Source of the DNA: Methanomassiliicoccales archaeon
GTDB taxonomy: Archaea; Thermoplasmatota; Thermoplasmata; Methanomassiliicoccales; UBA472
Length of the DNA stretch: 64,000 bases
Reading direction: 5' to 3'
Assembly: GCA_026394395.1 (NCBI GenBank)
Contig: JAPKYK010000002.1
Span: forward strand, 62,001 to 126,000
The translations under genes were made by a program, and so were the position numbers. Within the stretch, counting starts at the first letter, position 1, and each line of letters opens with the position of its first letter. A model generated the notes under the pieces. The model saw nothing but the letters and a program-made list of their open reading frames with translations, was not told the DNA's origin and did no database searches. Of this stretch, positions 16,578-25,610 are shown in pieces.

Positions 16578-16603
16578 TGAGGGGTTCCACCCCTCATCTT
16601 TCA
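16578..16603 (+). terminator. Terminator after the small pseudogene
   Basis: TGAGGGG (16578-16584) pairs with CCCCTCA (16590-16596), followed by a T-rich TCTTTCATTT. Confidence 0.5.
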
Positions 16604-16710
16604 TTTATCCCCGATCGGCTTTTTCAAGGATTTCCCATATAATGAATCAGAACATTCCTCATCCAAACGCATGATAAGGATTATCTACGCATCCTGGAAT
16701 CAACCTTGAC

Positions 16711-17301
16711 ATGAAGGTTGGGGTCATCTCCGTTCAGGGCGCTGTGCCCGAGCACATGCGGATGTCCCAGCTGGCGCTGACGGAGATGGGCAGGAACGGT
16801 GAGGTCATCACCGTCAGGCGACCGGAGGAACTGAGCTCCGTCGACTGCCTGATCATCCCCGGCGGGGAGAGCACCACCATCTCCAAGCTCTTGCGCAAGT
16901 TCCGCCTCTTCGACGACATCGTGCGGATGGGAGCGGACGGCGTCCCCATCATGGGCACCTGCGCGGGATGCGTGCTCCTGGCCAAAGAAGGAGGAGCGCA
17001 GGCCGAGCGCACGGGGACCGAGCTCCTAGGCCTCATGGACATGGCCGTGGAACGAAACGCCTTCGGCCGGCAGCGCGAATCGTTCGAGGCCCATTTGAAC
17101 ATAGATAGAATGAAAGCGCCTTTTCCCGGCGTGTTCATCAGGGCCCCGCTCATTACGAAATCCTGGGGAGAGTGCGAGGTCGTATGCCGTCACCAGGGGG
17201 AAGCGGTCATGGCTCGTCAGGGGAACATGATAGCTCTCTCGTTTCACCCCGAGCTTACCTCGGACCCCCGCCTGCACCAGATGCTTTTCTCGTTCGTGTG
17301 A
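16711..17301 (+). CDS. pdxT: Pyridoxal 5'-phosphate synthase glutaminase subunit PdxT
   Basis: A 196-residue class I glutaminase. It starts 'MKVGVISVQGAVPEH', close to the family consensus, and has the oxyanion segment 'IPGGESTTISKLL', the nucleophile 'GTCAGCVLLA' (Cys near 90) and the His/Glu pair in 'SFHPELTSD'. It supplies ammonia to the PdxS synthase that makes PLP from ribose 5-phosphate and glyceraldehyde 3-phosphate. PdxS is not in this window. It converges with the GGGP synthase gene 15 bases away. Confidence 0.92.
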   Translation: MKVGVISVQGAVPEHMRMSQLALTEMGRNGEVITVRRPEELSSVDCLIIPGGESTTISKLLRKFRLFDDIVRMGADGVPIMGTCAGCVLLAKEGGAQAERTGTELLGLMDMAVERNAFGRQRESFEAHLNIDRMKAPFPGVFIRAPLITKSWGECEVVCRHQGEAVMARQGNMIALSFHPELTSDPRLHQMLFSFV

Positions 17302-17316
17302 AAAAAGTTAAGAAGT

Positions 17317-18057
17317 TCAGGCGGTCCCTTTGGCCGCCTTGATGAGCTTCCTGAGGTCCTCTCCGAGGTCGGAGTCCTCCACCACGGTCCCGGTGACCAC
17401 GATGTCCGCCCCGGCCAGCCTGACCTTCTCGGCGGTCTGGGCATCCCTGATGCCTCCTCCGACGATGAGAGGAACGGTAATGGTCTTCTTGACCGCGGCG
17501 ATCATCTCCAAGGGCACGGCCTCCGGAGCGCCGCTCCCGGCCTCCAGATATACTAGCTTCATGCCCATGTATTCCGCGGCCAGAGCGTAGGCGGCTGCGG
17601 TCTTCGGTTCGGCCCTCGGGATGGGGTTGGCCTTACCTACCTTGCCCACCTTCATTCCCGGCTCGACGATGATGTATCCCATGGAGATGGGTTCGAGCTT
17701 GATCATCTTGACGATGGGGGCGCCCTTGACCTGCTGCAAAATGACGTTATCCACGGTCGTGCTGTTCAGCATGCTCATGAAGTACATGGCGTCAGCGTAA
17801 GGCGAGATGGCGTGGGCTCCGGAGGGGAAGTAGATGACCGGCACCTTGACCTTCTTCTTGATGGCCAGTATAGTAGTGTCCAGGTTCTCCTGGGTCACCC
17901 CGGTGGAACCGCCGACCATGATGGCATCGGTTCCCATGCCTTCGGCCACGGAGGCCATCTTAGCGGCGTGCTCCGGGCTCTGCTTGGCAGGGTCCAGCAA
18001 GGTCATGTGCATGGTCCCTTTCTTTACCCTCTCATAAATGTAATCCTTAACGTTCAC
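17317..18057 (-). CDS. Geranylgeranylglyceryl phosphate synthase
   Basis: A 246-residue TIM-barrel prenyltransferase that makes the first ether bond of archaeal lipids, joining geranylgeranyl-PP to sn-glycerol-1-phosphate. Visible motifs are 'TLLDPAKQSPEHAA', 'IMVGGSTGVTQENLD', 'YLEAGSGAPEAVP' and 'LIVGGGIRDAQTAEK' (phosphate binding). Its start overlaps the end of the DGGGP synthase gene by 4 bases (ATGA-type coupling), so the two sequential enzymes are made together. A stem (17319-17339) followed by a T-run at its 3' end may terminate the operon. Confidence 0.95.
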   Translation of the reverse strand: MNVKDYIYERVKKGTMHMTLLDPAKQSPEHAAKMASVAEGMGTDAIMVGGSTGVTQENLDTTILAIKKKVKVPVIYFPSGAHAISPYADAMYFMSMLNSTTVDNVILQQVKGAPIVKMIKLEPISMGYIIVEPGMKVGKVGKANPIPRAEPKTAAAYALAAEYMGMKLVYLEAGSGAPEAVPLEMIAAVKKTITVPLIVGGGIRDAQTAEKVRLAGADIVVTGTVVEDSDLGEDLRKLIKAAKGTA

Positions 18058-18869
18058 AACAATCCCCCCACGAGGAAGGCCAGCAGGGCCAAGAACATGC
18101 CGTACTTAGCCAACTTCTGCCCTTTGGTCGGGTTCTCAAAATGAACTATGGAGCAATATATAAAGATTGCATCGGCGAAGAGGACCGCTCCGAGGTACCA
18201 GATGCCGAAGGTCCCGTCCAAGTAGGGCAGGGGGCTCAGGGCCACGGCGACAAGGAAGGAAACGCTGGCGACGATCCCGGCGTTGCGAGCCCCTATCTTC
18301 TTCGGCAAGGTCAACCGATCGAAGTCCCCCTCCATGTCCTCGATGTCCTTGACGATCTCCCTTCCCAGTATGGCCAGGAAGGCTAGAAGGGCGATGACGT
18401 AGGTGCGTTCCATCATGCCCACCACCGCCCCTCCCAGCAGGAACAACATTCCGGTGAGCAAAGCTATCTCCAGGTTCCCGGTCAAAGCGTCCTTCTTAAG
18501 CTTGACCTCGTAGGACATCATCAGCACGATGGCCAGGACCACGATTATCGTGGATGGCAGGTTCAAGGCCAGTGAAGATAGGAAGGATACTACGAAGCAG
18601 GCCGCCGAGATGTAGAGCACCTGCCTCGGGGTCACCCGTCCAGAAGGCAGGGGGCGCTCCGGGTGGGCCAGCTTGTCCACCTCACGATCTGTATAATCGT
18701 TGAGAGAATTTCCCCCGGCGATGAAGGCGAAGACCGCCACAGCGGCCCAGACGATAGGCTGCCAATGTTCAAGGATGTCAGTGCCAGTAGCTATCAGCAC
18801 CCCGATGATCAATCCGATCACTCCCATGACGGCGTTGCCCGTCCGGAAGAGCTTAAGCAGCGGGATCAC
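18054..18869 (-). CDS. UbiA-type digeranylgeranylglyceryl phosphate synthase
   Basis: A 271-residue membrane prenyltransferase adding the second geranylgeranyl chain. The two Asp-rich motifs are 'NDYTDREVD' and 'KDIEDMEGD', with about eight TM helices. The GTG at 18869 ('IPLLKLFRTGN') was chosen because the family starts close to this point. An ATG at 18929 would add an atypical 20-residue leader, so the start is uncertain. It directly precedes, and overlaps by 4 bases, the GGGP synthase gene, giving a two-enzyme ether-lipid operon. Confidence 0.88.
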   Translation of the reverse strand: MIPLLKLFRTGNAVMGVIGLIIGVLIATGTDILEHWQPIVWAAVAVFAFIAGGNSLNDYTDREVDKLAHPERPLPSGRVTPRQVLYISAACFVVSFLSSLALNLPSTIIVVLAIVLMMSYEVKLKKDALTGNLEIALLTGMLFLLGGAVVGMMERTYVIALLAFLAILGREIVKDIEDMEGDFDRLTLPKKIGARNAGIVASVSFLVAVALSPLPYLDGTFGIWYLGAVLFADAIFIYCSIVHFENPTKGQKLAKYGMFLALLAFLVGGLL

Positions 18870-18990
18870 GGCCGAACATCGGCTTGCCCCTACAAAATGT
18901 TTGGCGCTGAGGCCAGATTCGGGGAACACCTTTCCCTAAATCGCGTAGGTAGCAAAATGTAATAATAACCCTTCCTGAAATAAGGAACCC

Positions 18991-20451
18991 ATGGCCACCC
19001 GTGAACCAGCGGCGGAGGTCGAATCGATCAAGGCCGCCGTGTCGAAGTACTTCCCGATATACGATGTCAGGGTGAGCTACGACGCCCTTACCTTCTTCGT
19101 CTCCCCCGATCTATCCACTCTGGACCAGAGGTTCGACAAGCTTCGAGGGGAGCTCAAGGGCCGCATGATGATTCCCATCCTCAAATATTCGGGCGGGGAG
19201 TACACCATCAGCGTGGTCAAGCGTCCGGAGATGAGAACCCGCGGGCTTTGGCTGAACGGCATTCTCCTGATCATCACGCTCATCACCACCATCATTGCCG
19301 GGGCGGTGCTCTGGGCTTCCTACGCCGGCAACAATGACCTGATGCGCCTGGAGAACTACCTCTGGGGCGGTCTGTTCTTCGCTCTTCCCTTGATGGCCAT
19401 CCTGGGCACGCACGAGCTTAGCCATTACCTGGCAGCGAAAAGATGCGGCTTGGCCGCCTCACTTCCGTTCTTCATCCCTTCCATTCCACCACTGGGCACC
19501 TTTGGCGCCTTCATCTCCATACGGGACCCCATTCCCGACCGGAAGTCCCTGGTGGAGATCGGGGCGGCCGGTCCCATCGGTGGGTTGCTGGTCGCCATTC
19601 CGGTGACCCTCATCGGCCTGTGGTTGACCTCCATGGGAGAGCCCTCCACCGGCATGGTGGGCGACAGCGGAGCGGTGGCCATAATGGTCCAGCCCCTGTA
19701 CGCCCTGCTCACCCTGTTCATTCCGTTGCCGGAGAACGTCACCCTGCACCCCACGGCCTTTGCCGCCTGGGTGGGCTTCCTGGTAACAGCCATCAACCTT
19801 CTGCCGGCAGGACAGTTGGACGGTGGGCACGTGGCCCGTGGACTATTTGGTGATAAGGCGAAGTACCTGAGCTACGCTACCGTGGGCCTGCTGCTGGTCC
19901 TGGGCATGTACTACAGTGGCTGGCTGCTGTTCGCCCTGCTCATCGTCTTCCTGGGGCTCAAGCATCCCGCCCCTCTCAACGACATAACCAAGCTGGACGT
20001 GAAAAGGAAGGTTCTGGGCGTGTTCGCCCTCGGCATATTGCTGGTGACCTTCTCCCCCATACCCCTGGTGGAGATAGCCCCCGACCACTCCTTCGACATC
20101 GAGATGCCGGGGGGCAACGAGACGGTCATGATGTCCGGTTCCTCCGTTTATGTGACAATGTACGTGAACAACACCGGGAACACCAACTCCACCATAACTA
20201 TGAACGTCATGCAGGTGCCCAGCAATTGGAGCGTTTCGCTCTTTGTGCAAGGTGATCCTGAATGGAACGCCACCGACCTGCTAGAAGTTCTCGTGCCCTA
20301 CAACGAGGGCATCGTGGTCATCATGAAGATCACCGTGCCCCCAGGCGATGACAACGCTACTTGGAACCTGCTCATCGAGATCTCGTCGCTGAACAGCAAC
20401 CTCACAACTTATCTGGACAAAGAGATAATCTACACCGTCAAGGTCGAATGA
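18991..20451 (+). CDS. Site-2 protease (M50 family) with extracytoplasmic C-terminal domain
   Basis: A 486-residue intramembrane metalloprotease. The zinc motif 'HELSH' (about residue 147) lies in a TM helix and is completed by 'LLPAGQLDGGH'. The N-terminal 90 residues form a cytosolic domain like that of EGY-type proteases. About seven TM helices follow. The last 130 residues are an outward beta-rich domain with many N-glycosylation sequons ('NNTGNTNST', 'NWSV', 'NATD'), resembling an NPCBM- or alpha-galactosidase-type Ig fold. It would cut membrane-bound regulators or signal remnants. It ends 14 bases into the oppositely oriented Trm-G10 gene. Confidence 0.88.
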   Translation: MATREPAAEVESIKAAVSKYFPIYDVRVSYDALTFFVSPDLSTLDQRFDKLRGELKGRMMIPILKYSGGEYTISVVKRPEMRTRGLWLNGILLIITLITTIIAGAVLWASYAGNNDLMRLENYLWGGLFFALPLMAILGTHELSHYLAAKRCGLAASLPFFIPSIPPLGTFGAFISIRDPIPDRKSLVEIGAAGPIGGLLVAIPVTLIGLWLTSMGEPSTGMVGDSGAVAIMVQPLYALLTLFIPLPENVTLHPTAFAAWVGFLVTAINLLPAGQLDGGHVARGLFGDKAKYLSYATVGLLLVLGMYYSGWLLFALLIVFLGLKHPAPLNDITKLDVKRKVLGVFALGILLVTFSPIPLVEIAPDHSFDIEMPGGNETVMMSGSSVYVTMYVNNTGNTNSTITMNVMQVPSNWSVSLFVQGDPEWNATDLLEVLVPYNEGIVVIMKITVPPGDDNATWNLLIEISSLNSNLTTYLDKEIIYTVKVE

Positions 20452-21436
20452 ACAGGTGATAGTGCCTGGTCAGGGAACGATGGACCCGCTGTTCGTGCTT
20501 CTGCATGAGCTGTAGTCCAGTTGCCTCGATCGGCCGGGGAAGCACCACCCCGATACGTCCTCCGCAGACCACCGTCCCGGTCATGGCCTGCAGGCCCCGG
20601 AAGTACAACTTGTCGATATCTTCCTTCTTGGTGCTGGCCGCGCGACCGTACGGGGGATCGGTGGCCACGGCCTCCACCGGAGCGAAATTGCTTTCGATAT
20701 CGCCCACGTCGGAAACCTCAACTCTGACGTCGTGAACCCCAAAATGCTCCAGGTTGCGTTGGCAGCCCTCGACCATCTCCGGGTCTATGTCCGATCCCAC
20801 GGCCTTCAATCCTAACAAGGCCGCCTCCAGCACTATGCCGCCGGTACCGCAGAAGGGGTCCAGAAGCACGTCTCCCTTCCTCGCCCCGGTGAGGTTCACC
20901 AGCGCCCGGGCATAGCGCGGATGAAGAGATATGGGCGAGAAGAACGGCCGCTCAGCTACCTTGCGTTTTTCGAACTGCTTCCGGTCTATCTCACGGTCCT
21001 CGATAAAGAAATGTATACGGTCTGATAGCAACAGCCTCAGGCGGATGTCCGGCGAGGACAGGTCTATGCGGTGATCAGCGGCGAGCAGGTAGCCGACCTT
21101 CTTGGCCAGCCCGAAGGTGTCGACCTCGGGATGCAATCCCTCCACCGTCTTGGCCCGAACGCAGAGCGTCCCCTCAGGTAGCTGAAGGTCGGGAACCGCC
21201 TTCTCTAGGTCTTCCAGATGTGCGCTTCCGAGGTATCGTCCTAAGCGGTGCGTCAGGGCCAACCGTCCGGCTATCGTCGATACGCTGCCCTGGTCGCATT
21301 CAGCGACGAGGAATCCCTGGCCGGATTCCTTTTCACGGAAACCAGTGGACTCCGCGCCCAAACAGGCCAGGACCTCCGCTCGAGGTAAGGTGGGATGCTC
21401 CCCCGAAAGCTCGAACAGGACCGTGGCATGGGGCAT
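20438..21436 (-). CDS. tRNA (guanine10-N2)-dimethyltransferase
   Basis: A 332-residue tRNA methyltransferase. The N-terminal 150 residues form the THUMP/ferredoxin-like RNA-binding part. The C-terminal Rossmann domain has the SAM motif 'LLDPFCGTGGIVLEA' and the catalytic 'TDPPYGRAAS', the DPPY signature for N-methylation of a base. Archaeal Trm-G10 makes m2G/m22G at position 10. The gene lies 8 bases from radA on the same strand, downstream of it. A few bases of the 3' end overlap the site-2 protease gene on the other strand. Confidence 0.9.
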   Translation of the reverse strand: MPHATVLFELSGEHPTLPRAEVLACLGAESTGFREKESGQGFLVAECDQGSVSTIAGRLALTHRLGRYLGSAHLEDLEKAVPDLQLPEGTLCVRAKTVEGLHPEVDTFGLAKKVGYLLAADHRIDLSSPDIRLRLLLSDRIHFFIEDREIDRKQFEKRKVAERPFFSPISLHPRYARALVNLTGARKGDVLLDPFCGTGGIVLEAALLGLKAVGSDIDPEMVEGCQRNLEHFGVHDVRVEVSDVGDIESNFAPVEAVATDPPYGRAASTKKEDIDKLYFRGLQAMTGTVVCGGRIGVVLPRPIEATGLQLMQKHEQRVHRSLTRHYHLFIRP

Positions 21437-21444
21437 GAGGGCTT

Positions 21445-22386
21445 CTAATCCCTCACGCCTTCCTCAGACACAGTGATGACCACTTCCGCCTCCGGCCGGT
21501 CCGGGGAATCGATGAGCCTAGCGATCCTGCGGTTACCCTTGCTCTTCCTCAGGTAGACCCTGTAAGTTGAAGCGTGTCCTACTATGTGGCCGCCCACAGG
21601 CCTCGTCGGGTCGCCGAAGAAGGCGTCCGGCTTGGCCGATACCTGGTTAGTGACCGCTATCACCGCGTTGTTGACCTCGGCGAAGCTCAGGAGCTCGTGC
21701 ATATGTTTGTTCAACAATCCCTGCCTCTCGGCCAATGTACCGCGCCCAACGAACTCGGCACGGAAGTGGGCTGTCAGAGAATCTACGATCATCAGCTTGA
21801 CCGGGCTGATCTTGCTAACCTCTAAGGCTTTTTCCACCAGGAGCATCTGGTGCGAGGAATTGTAAGCGCGGGCGACATGTATGCGCTTCAGGACCTCTTC
21901 CGGGTCCAAATCCAGAGCATTGGCCATCTGAACGATCCTTTCCGGGCGGAAGGTGTTCTCGGTGTCGATCATGACCACGTCACCGTCGAGCCCCCCCTTC
22001 TCCTTCGGTAGAGTAGCGTTGACGGCCAACTGGAAGCATATCTGTGTCTTTCCGCTGCCGAACTCTCCATAGAACTCGGTTATGGCTTGGGATTCCAGGC
22101 CGTTTCCAAGAAGCTCATCGAAGGCCTTCGAACCCGTGGTCAACCGGCTCAGGTTCTTTCTCCTTTCCAGGATGACATCGCCCGGTTCGAATCCTCCTAC
22201 ATCGGCGGCCTTCTTGGCGGCATCGATGATCTTGATGGCGGTCGCCTCGCCAATGTCGCAGGTGTCGGCCAAGGTCTTGGGCGACTCCACCGCGATGGTC
22301 ATTAGATTAGTATATCCAGCTTCTCTAAGCTTATCGGCAGTTGCGGGTCCTACTCCAGGCAACTCTTCAATGTTGGCGTTCGCCAT
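21445..22386 (-). CDS. radA: DNA repair and recombination protein RadA
   Basis: A 313-residue archaeal RecA/Rad51-family recombinase. The helix-hairpin-helix N-terminus '[17 protein letters not shown]' is followed by Walker A 'GEFGSGKTQ', Walker B '[11 protein letters not shown]' and the DNA-binding loop region '[15 protein letters not shown]'. It forms filaments on ssDNA for strand exchange. There is no intein. It ends with TAG. The Trm-G10 gene follows at 8 bases. The paralog RadB is also in this window (40296). Confidence 0.97.
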   Translation of the reverse strand: MANANIEELPGVGPATADKLREAGYTNLMTIAVESPKTLADTCDIGEATAIKIIDAAKKAADVGGFEPGDVILERRKNLSRLTTGSKAFDELLGNGLESQAITEFYGEFGSGKTQICFQLAVNATLPKEKGGLDGDVVMIDTENTFRPERIVQMANALDLDPEEVLKRIHVARAYNSSHQMLLVEKALEVSKISPVKLMIVDSLTAHFRAEFVGRGTLAERQGLLNKHMHELLSFAEVNNAVIAVTNQVSAKPDAFFGDPTRPVGGHIVGHASTYRVYLRKSKGNRRIARLIDSPDRPEAEVVITVSEEGVRD

Positions 22387-22557
22387 GTCTGCACCTACCT
22401 TTCCTTATCTTCCGACATATTAAAAAGGTGTTTGGGGGATGGTCGAAAGTGAATCGACTTAATCACCTATCATCACATACTCATTAAACGTTAGTTGTTA
22501 CAATCGGTCTTACCCCGATTAAAAGGATTTATTACCGAGTTATGTTTAGGGGAGACC

Positions 22558-23223
22558 ATGGCCCAGAAGAAAAAGAAGGAGCCAGAAGTCAAGGAGGAAT
22601 ACAACTTCATACCTCCGGACTTCAATGAGAGGGAGTTCTTGGAGAAGGACCTGACCGTCACCAAGACCGTCCTGATCACCGCAGCATTAGCAGTGCTGTT
22701 CGGCATTGTGGCCTATCTAACGACCGATATTACCTTCGCCATCGGTCTACTGATAATCATCGCCGGGGCCGTTGTTCTTAAGAACATAATCCGGATAATG
22801 CCTCTGGACATCAGCACGGTGGAGAACAAGACCTGGCTAGGCAACGGGGTCCTGTTCTTCTTCCTGGCGCTGGGAATTTGGATACTACTGCTCAACCCTC
22901 CTTTTGGCGATACTATTAACCCGGAGATCAGCGACATGCAGGTCTGGAACGGAAACGCCCAGCTGACCAAGCCATTCAACAGCGTGCCCGAGGATCAGGC
23001 CATCACCTTCAACGCCACCGTGACCGACAACGGCGCCCTATCCCTGGTCCAGTTCACCATATCAGGTTCAGGAGGCAATACCTGGAATATGACCGAGGGT
23101 TCCAACGGACGATACGAGATCGTTCATACCTTCGTCGACACAGGCACATACAGCATCGTCATCTCCGCCACCGACGACGTCGGGAACGTGGAGACGCTCA
23201 ACATGTCGGTGCAGGTCGTTTAA
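22558..23223 (+). CDS. Membrane protein with Ig/PKD-like extracellular domain
   Basis: A 221-residue protein. A Lys-rich cytosolic N-terminus ('MAQKKKKEPEVKEEY') is followed by three TM helices (about residues 40-60, 63-82 and 97-116) and a C-terminal outward beta-sandwich of about 100 residues. That domain has sequons and ends 'TYSIVISATDDVGNVETL', typical of bacterial-Ig/PKD folds. The ATG at 22558 follows AGGGGAGACC. The earlier frame start at 22495 would precede the TATA-like TTATTACC. The function is unknown. It overlaps the CCA-adding enzyme gene tail-to-tail by 4 bases. Confidence 0.7.
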   Translation: MAQKKKKEPEVKEEYNFIPPDFNEREFLEKDLTVTKTVLITAALAVLFGIVAYLTTDITFAIGLLIIIAGAVVLKNIIRIMPLDISTVENKTWLGNGVLFFFLALGIWILLLNPPFGDTINPEISDMQVWNGNAQLTKPFNSVPEDQAITFNATVTDNGALSLVQFTISGSGGNTWNMTEGSNGRYEIVHTFVDTGTYSIVISATDDVGNVETLNMSVQVV

Positions 23224-24569
23224 ACCCTCCAGTTCTCCCTTTTATCTACTATTATGGTCAGAACTGGACGGTTATCCGCACGGAAGGCCTTCGTTTTGGC
23301 GTAACAGCGCATTTCCGACAGATCGCGGAAATCGTTGCCCAGGGCGGCCTTCCCCCCATTCTGCGACAGCAAGGAGTCCGGAGTACGGAAAGCCCGTTCG
23401 ATAAAGACATTCCAGCATCCCTCTGAAAGGAACGGCTGTCCCAGTCCTCTGTCGCGCCATTTATCGAGGAATTCATCCGCGTTCGCGGTCCAGGCCGGGG
23501 GACCCTGGTGCAGCCTTCCCTCCGGCAGCATCGAGCTTTCCAGCTCGAAGGCCAAGCGCACGTCCTTGCCCACTAAATAGGATTGGTCCAGGACCTTGAA
23601 GTCGTTAGACTCGAGCAACTTCTTCAGACCCTGCAGGGTCCGTTGGACCTGCGGATAGAGATTGTCGTCCACCAGGTCCGGTCGCTCCAGTACCACTACG
23701 AACGGGGACGTCCCCCTGACGCTGAAGGCCTTCCGGATGTCCCTCAGCTCCCACACCGGTCTTTCCCGGGGAAAGAAGAACCGTTCGTCCGGCCGCTTCA
23801 GATATTCCCGGCAGGCGTGAATGAACAAGGCCAGGCAATCCAGGGACAACGCCGAGGCCACGTTGCGCTTGGCGTCCACGGGGTCGGCGAAGGTCATCGG
23901 TGCCTCACCGCCGCCCTTCTTTTCACCATCAACGCTCAGGACCAGACCTGGGCGCCAATCGGCCGCCTCCTTGAGGACCGCGGCGAAATCGCCATGGCCG
24001 AGCGTGAGCAGTTCTGTAAGATAGCCCGAGAACCCCTGTACTCTGGCCTCGGCGCCGTACACGCCTATTCCCTTCATGAACTGCTTGAGCAGACGCACCT
24101 GGTCCCTCTGATCGTCCCCCAATCTTCCCAGTACGTATCGGGTGTGGAACGGGGTCCGGTCCACGGCCGAACGGAGCTTGCTGGGATCAGCAATCTTGTA
24201 GCAGGGTACCAGGTCCACCTCGAATCTTTGGAAGGACCCGTGGGTGTAGGGGTGCTCGGCATAGTGGGTCTCCCCGTTGAGCACGTCCTTCCCTATCTTC
24301 AGACCGACCTTCTCCAAGACGCTCCTTTCCACCTCAGGGGGGAAGAGGACGAAGAGGTCGATGTCCGGCCTTCCTACGTAAGTTCCTTTGGCCACCGAAC
24401 CTACCAGCATGGTCTCGAGGGGTAGCCCGGTCCTGAAGATGGCCTTGGTGGTGCGGGACTGCAGGTCCTTCACCGCCTGGCCTAGGCTGGTCTGCACCTC
24501 CTCGTTCGGCCTTAGCCGGAGCAGCACCTTTTCCTCCAGGGACATGGATTGGGCATGGAGGGAGAGCAT
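23220..24569 (-). CDS. cca: CCA tRNA nucleotidyltransferase, archaeal class I
   Basis: A 449-residue nucleotidyltransferase. The palm has 'GSVAKGTYV' and the metal-binding 'PDIDLFVLFP' (Asp-x-Asp). 'VDRTPFHTRYVLG' and 'EARVQGFSGYLTELL' follow in the neck and body domains of archaeal class I enzymes. It repairs or builds the CCA end without a template. This matters here because the tRNA-Pro gene of this window lacks an encoded CCA. The start at 24569 is leaderless-like, and an alternative Met is 7 codons in. Confidence 0.95.
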   Translation of the reverse strand: MLSLHAQSMSLEEKVLLRLRPNEEVQTSLGQAVKDLQSRTTKAIFRTGLPLETMLVGSVAKGTYVGRPDIDLFVLFPPEVERSVLEKVGLKIGKDVLNGETHYAEHPYTHGSFQRFEVDLVPCYKIADPSKLRSAVDRTPFHTRYVLGRLGDDQRDQVRLLKQFMKGIGVYGAEARVQGFSGYLTELLTLGHGDFAAVLKEAADWRPGLVLSVDGEKKGGGEAPMTFADPVDAKRNVASALSLDCLALFIHACREYLKRPDERFFFPRERPVWELRDIRKAFSVRGTSPFVVVLERPDLVDDNLYPQVQRTLQGLKKLLESNDFKVLDQSYLVGKDVRLAFELESSMLPEGRLHQGPPAWTANADEFLDKWRDRGLGQPFLSEGCWNVFIERAFRTPDSLLSQNGGKAALGNDFRDLSEMRCYAKTKAFRADNRPVLTIIVDKRENWRV

Positions 24570-24695
24570 TATCTTTTTTTGGGGAAGAAAAACCGCAGCG
24601 GGCCGGGCGGTGGGGATTCAAAACTATAGGGAGGAAGAGCACCGGCCTCTTTGCGCTGCAAACTATTCTATGTATGTTCTACTACAAATAACTAA

Positions 24696-25496
24696 CTAAT
24701 AATTGTTCCATGATCTGTGCACCCTGATGCTCTTGCCCAGCTGCACCGTCATGAGGTCTTCGGCGGCCACGGTACGCACTCCCGTTCCCTTCTCGATCAT
24801 GGTCGCCTGCTTGTCCGCTCCGGCATGAATGATCTTAGCCCCGAAATGGGTCAATATGGCCATCTCCGGTCCGATCTCCTTGACGAACTCGAGGGCGTCC
24901 TCGGTGCATAGGTGGTTGGGTATGCGCGCGCCCCAGGGGCGAGTGAGGGGCAGGACCAGGACCCGGCTCCCCTCCTGCTGCCTGGTGACCTGTTCGTCCA
25001 GCTCGGTATCGCTGACGTAGGACACCAGCCCGCTGCTGGTCTGGATGGAAAAGCCCACCCCGGTGGGATCGCTGTGCTTGGTGGCGGTGAACCGTATGCG
25101 CATGTCTTCCAAGCTGACCTCTCCGCCCGCCTCGGCCATCTCGATCCGACCGAGCAATGAACGGTGATATTTGGAAATGGCCGGTCCGTGCAATTGCTGG
25201 CCCTCCAGCACGGAGCGGCTAGCCAATAGGGCACCTCGCTTCTTCAGGCCTCCCCGGGACATGCCCTCTATCATGACCTCGGCATCGGTGTAATGGTCCG
25301 GATGGCAATGGGAGATGAGCACGGCGTCGGTCTTGGCCGGGTCCAGCTTCATGCGGTGCATCTGATGCGCCGCCGAGGGGCCGGGATCGATGTGCAGATT
25401 AAGACCGTCCTGAACGTACAGACCACCGGTGGACCTTATCTGGTATATGGTGGAGAACCTTCCGCCGCCGGTGCCCAGGAAGATGAGTTTGGTCAC
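24696..25496 (-). CDS. MBL-fold metallohydrolase
   Basis: A 266-residue metallo-beta-lactamase-fold protein. 'LIFLGTGGGRFST' opens the fold, 'ISHCHPDHYTDAE' is the HxHxDH metal motif, 'VSDTELDEQ' supplies the bridging Asp and 'LTHFGAKII' the last His. It resembles RNase Z-like or phosphodiesterase-like members rather than a true beta-lactamase. The substrate is not evident. It is divergent from the amidohydrolase gene with about 115 bases between the starts. The preceding gap (24570-24695) holds nothing recognisable. Confidence 0.82.
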   Translation of the reverse strand: MTKLIFLGTGGGRFSTIYQIRSTGGLYVQDGLNLHIDPGPSAAHQMHRMKLDPAKTDAVLISHCHPDHYTDAEVMIEGMSRGGLKKRGALLASRSVLEGQQLHGPAISKYHRSLLGRIEMAEAGGEVSLEDMRIRFTATKHSDPTGVGFSIQTSSGLVSYVSDTELDEQVTRQQEGSRVLVLPLTRPWGARIPNHLCTEDALEFVKEIGPEMAILTHFGAKIIHAGADKQATMIEKGTGVRTVAAEDLMTVQLGKSIRVHRSWNNY

Positions 25497-25610
25497 GGTA
25501 CCCCTTCCGTCATCATCGTCAAAGATGTAAAATCCCCATGCCCTTTGGGCAAATCAAACTTGCCCTCGGCCTCCATACAATTATTATGGCTCGATGGCGT
25601 TCCACACACG

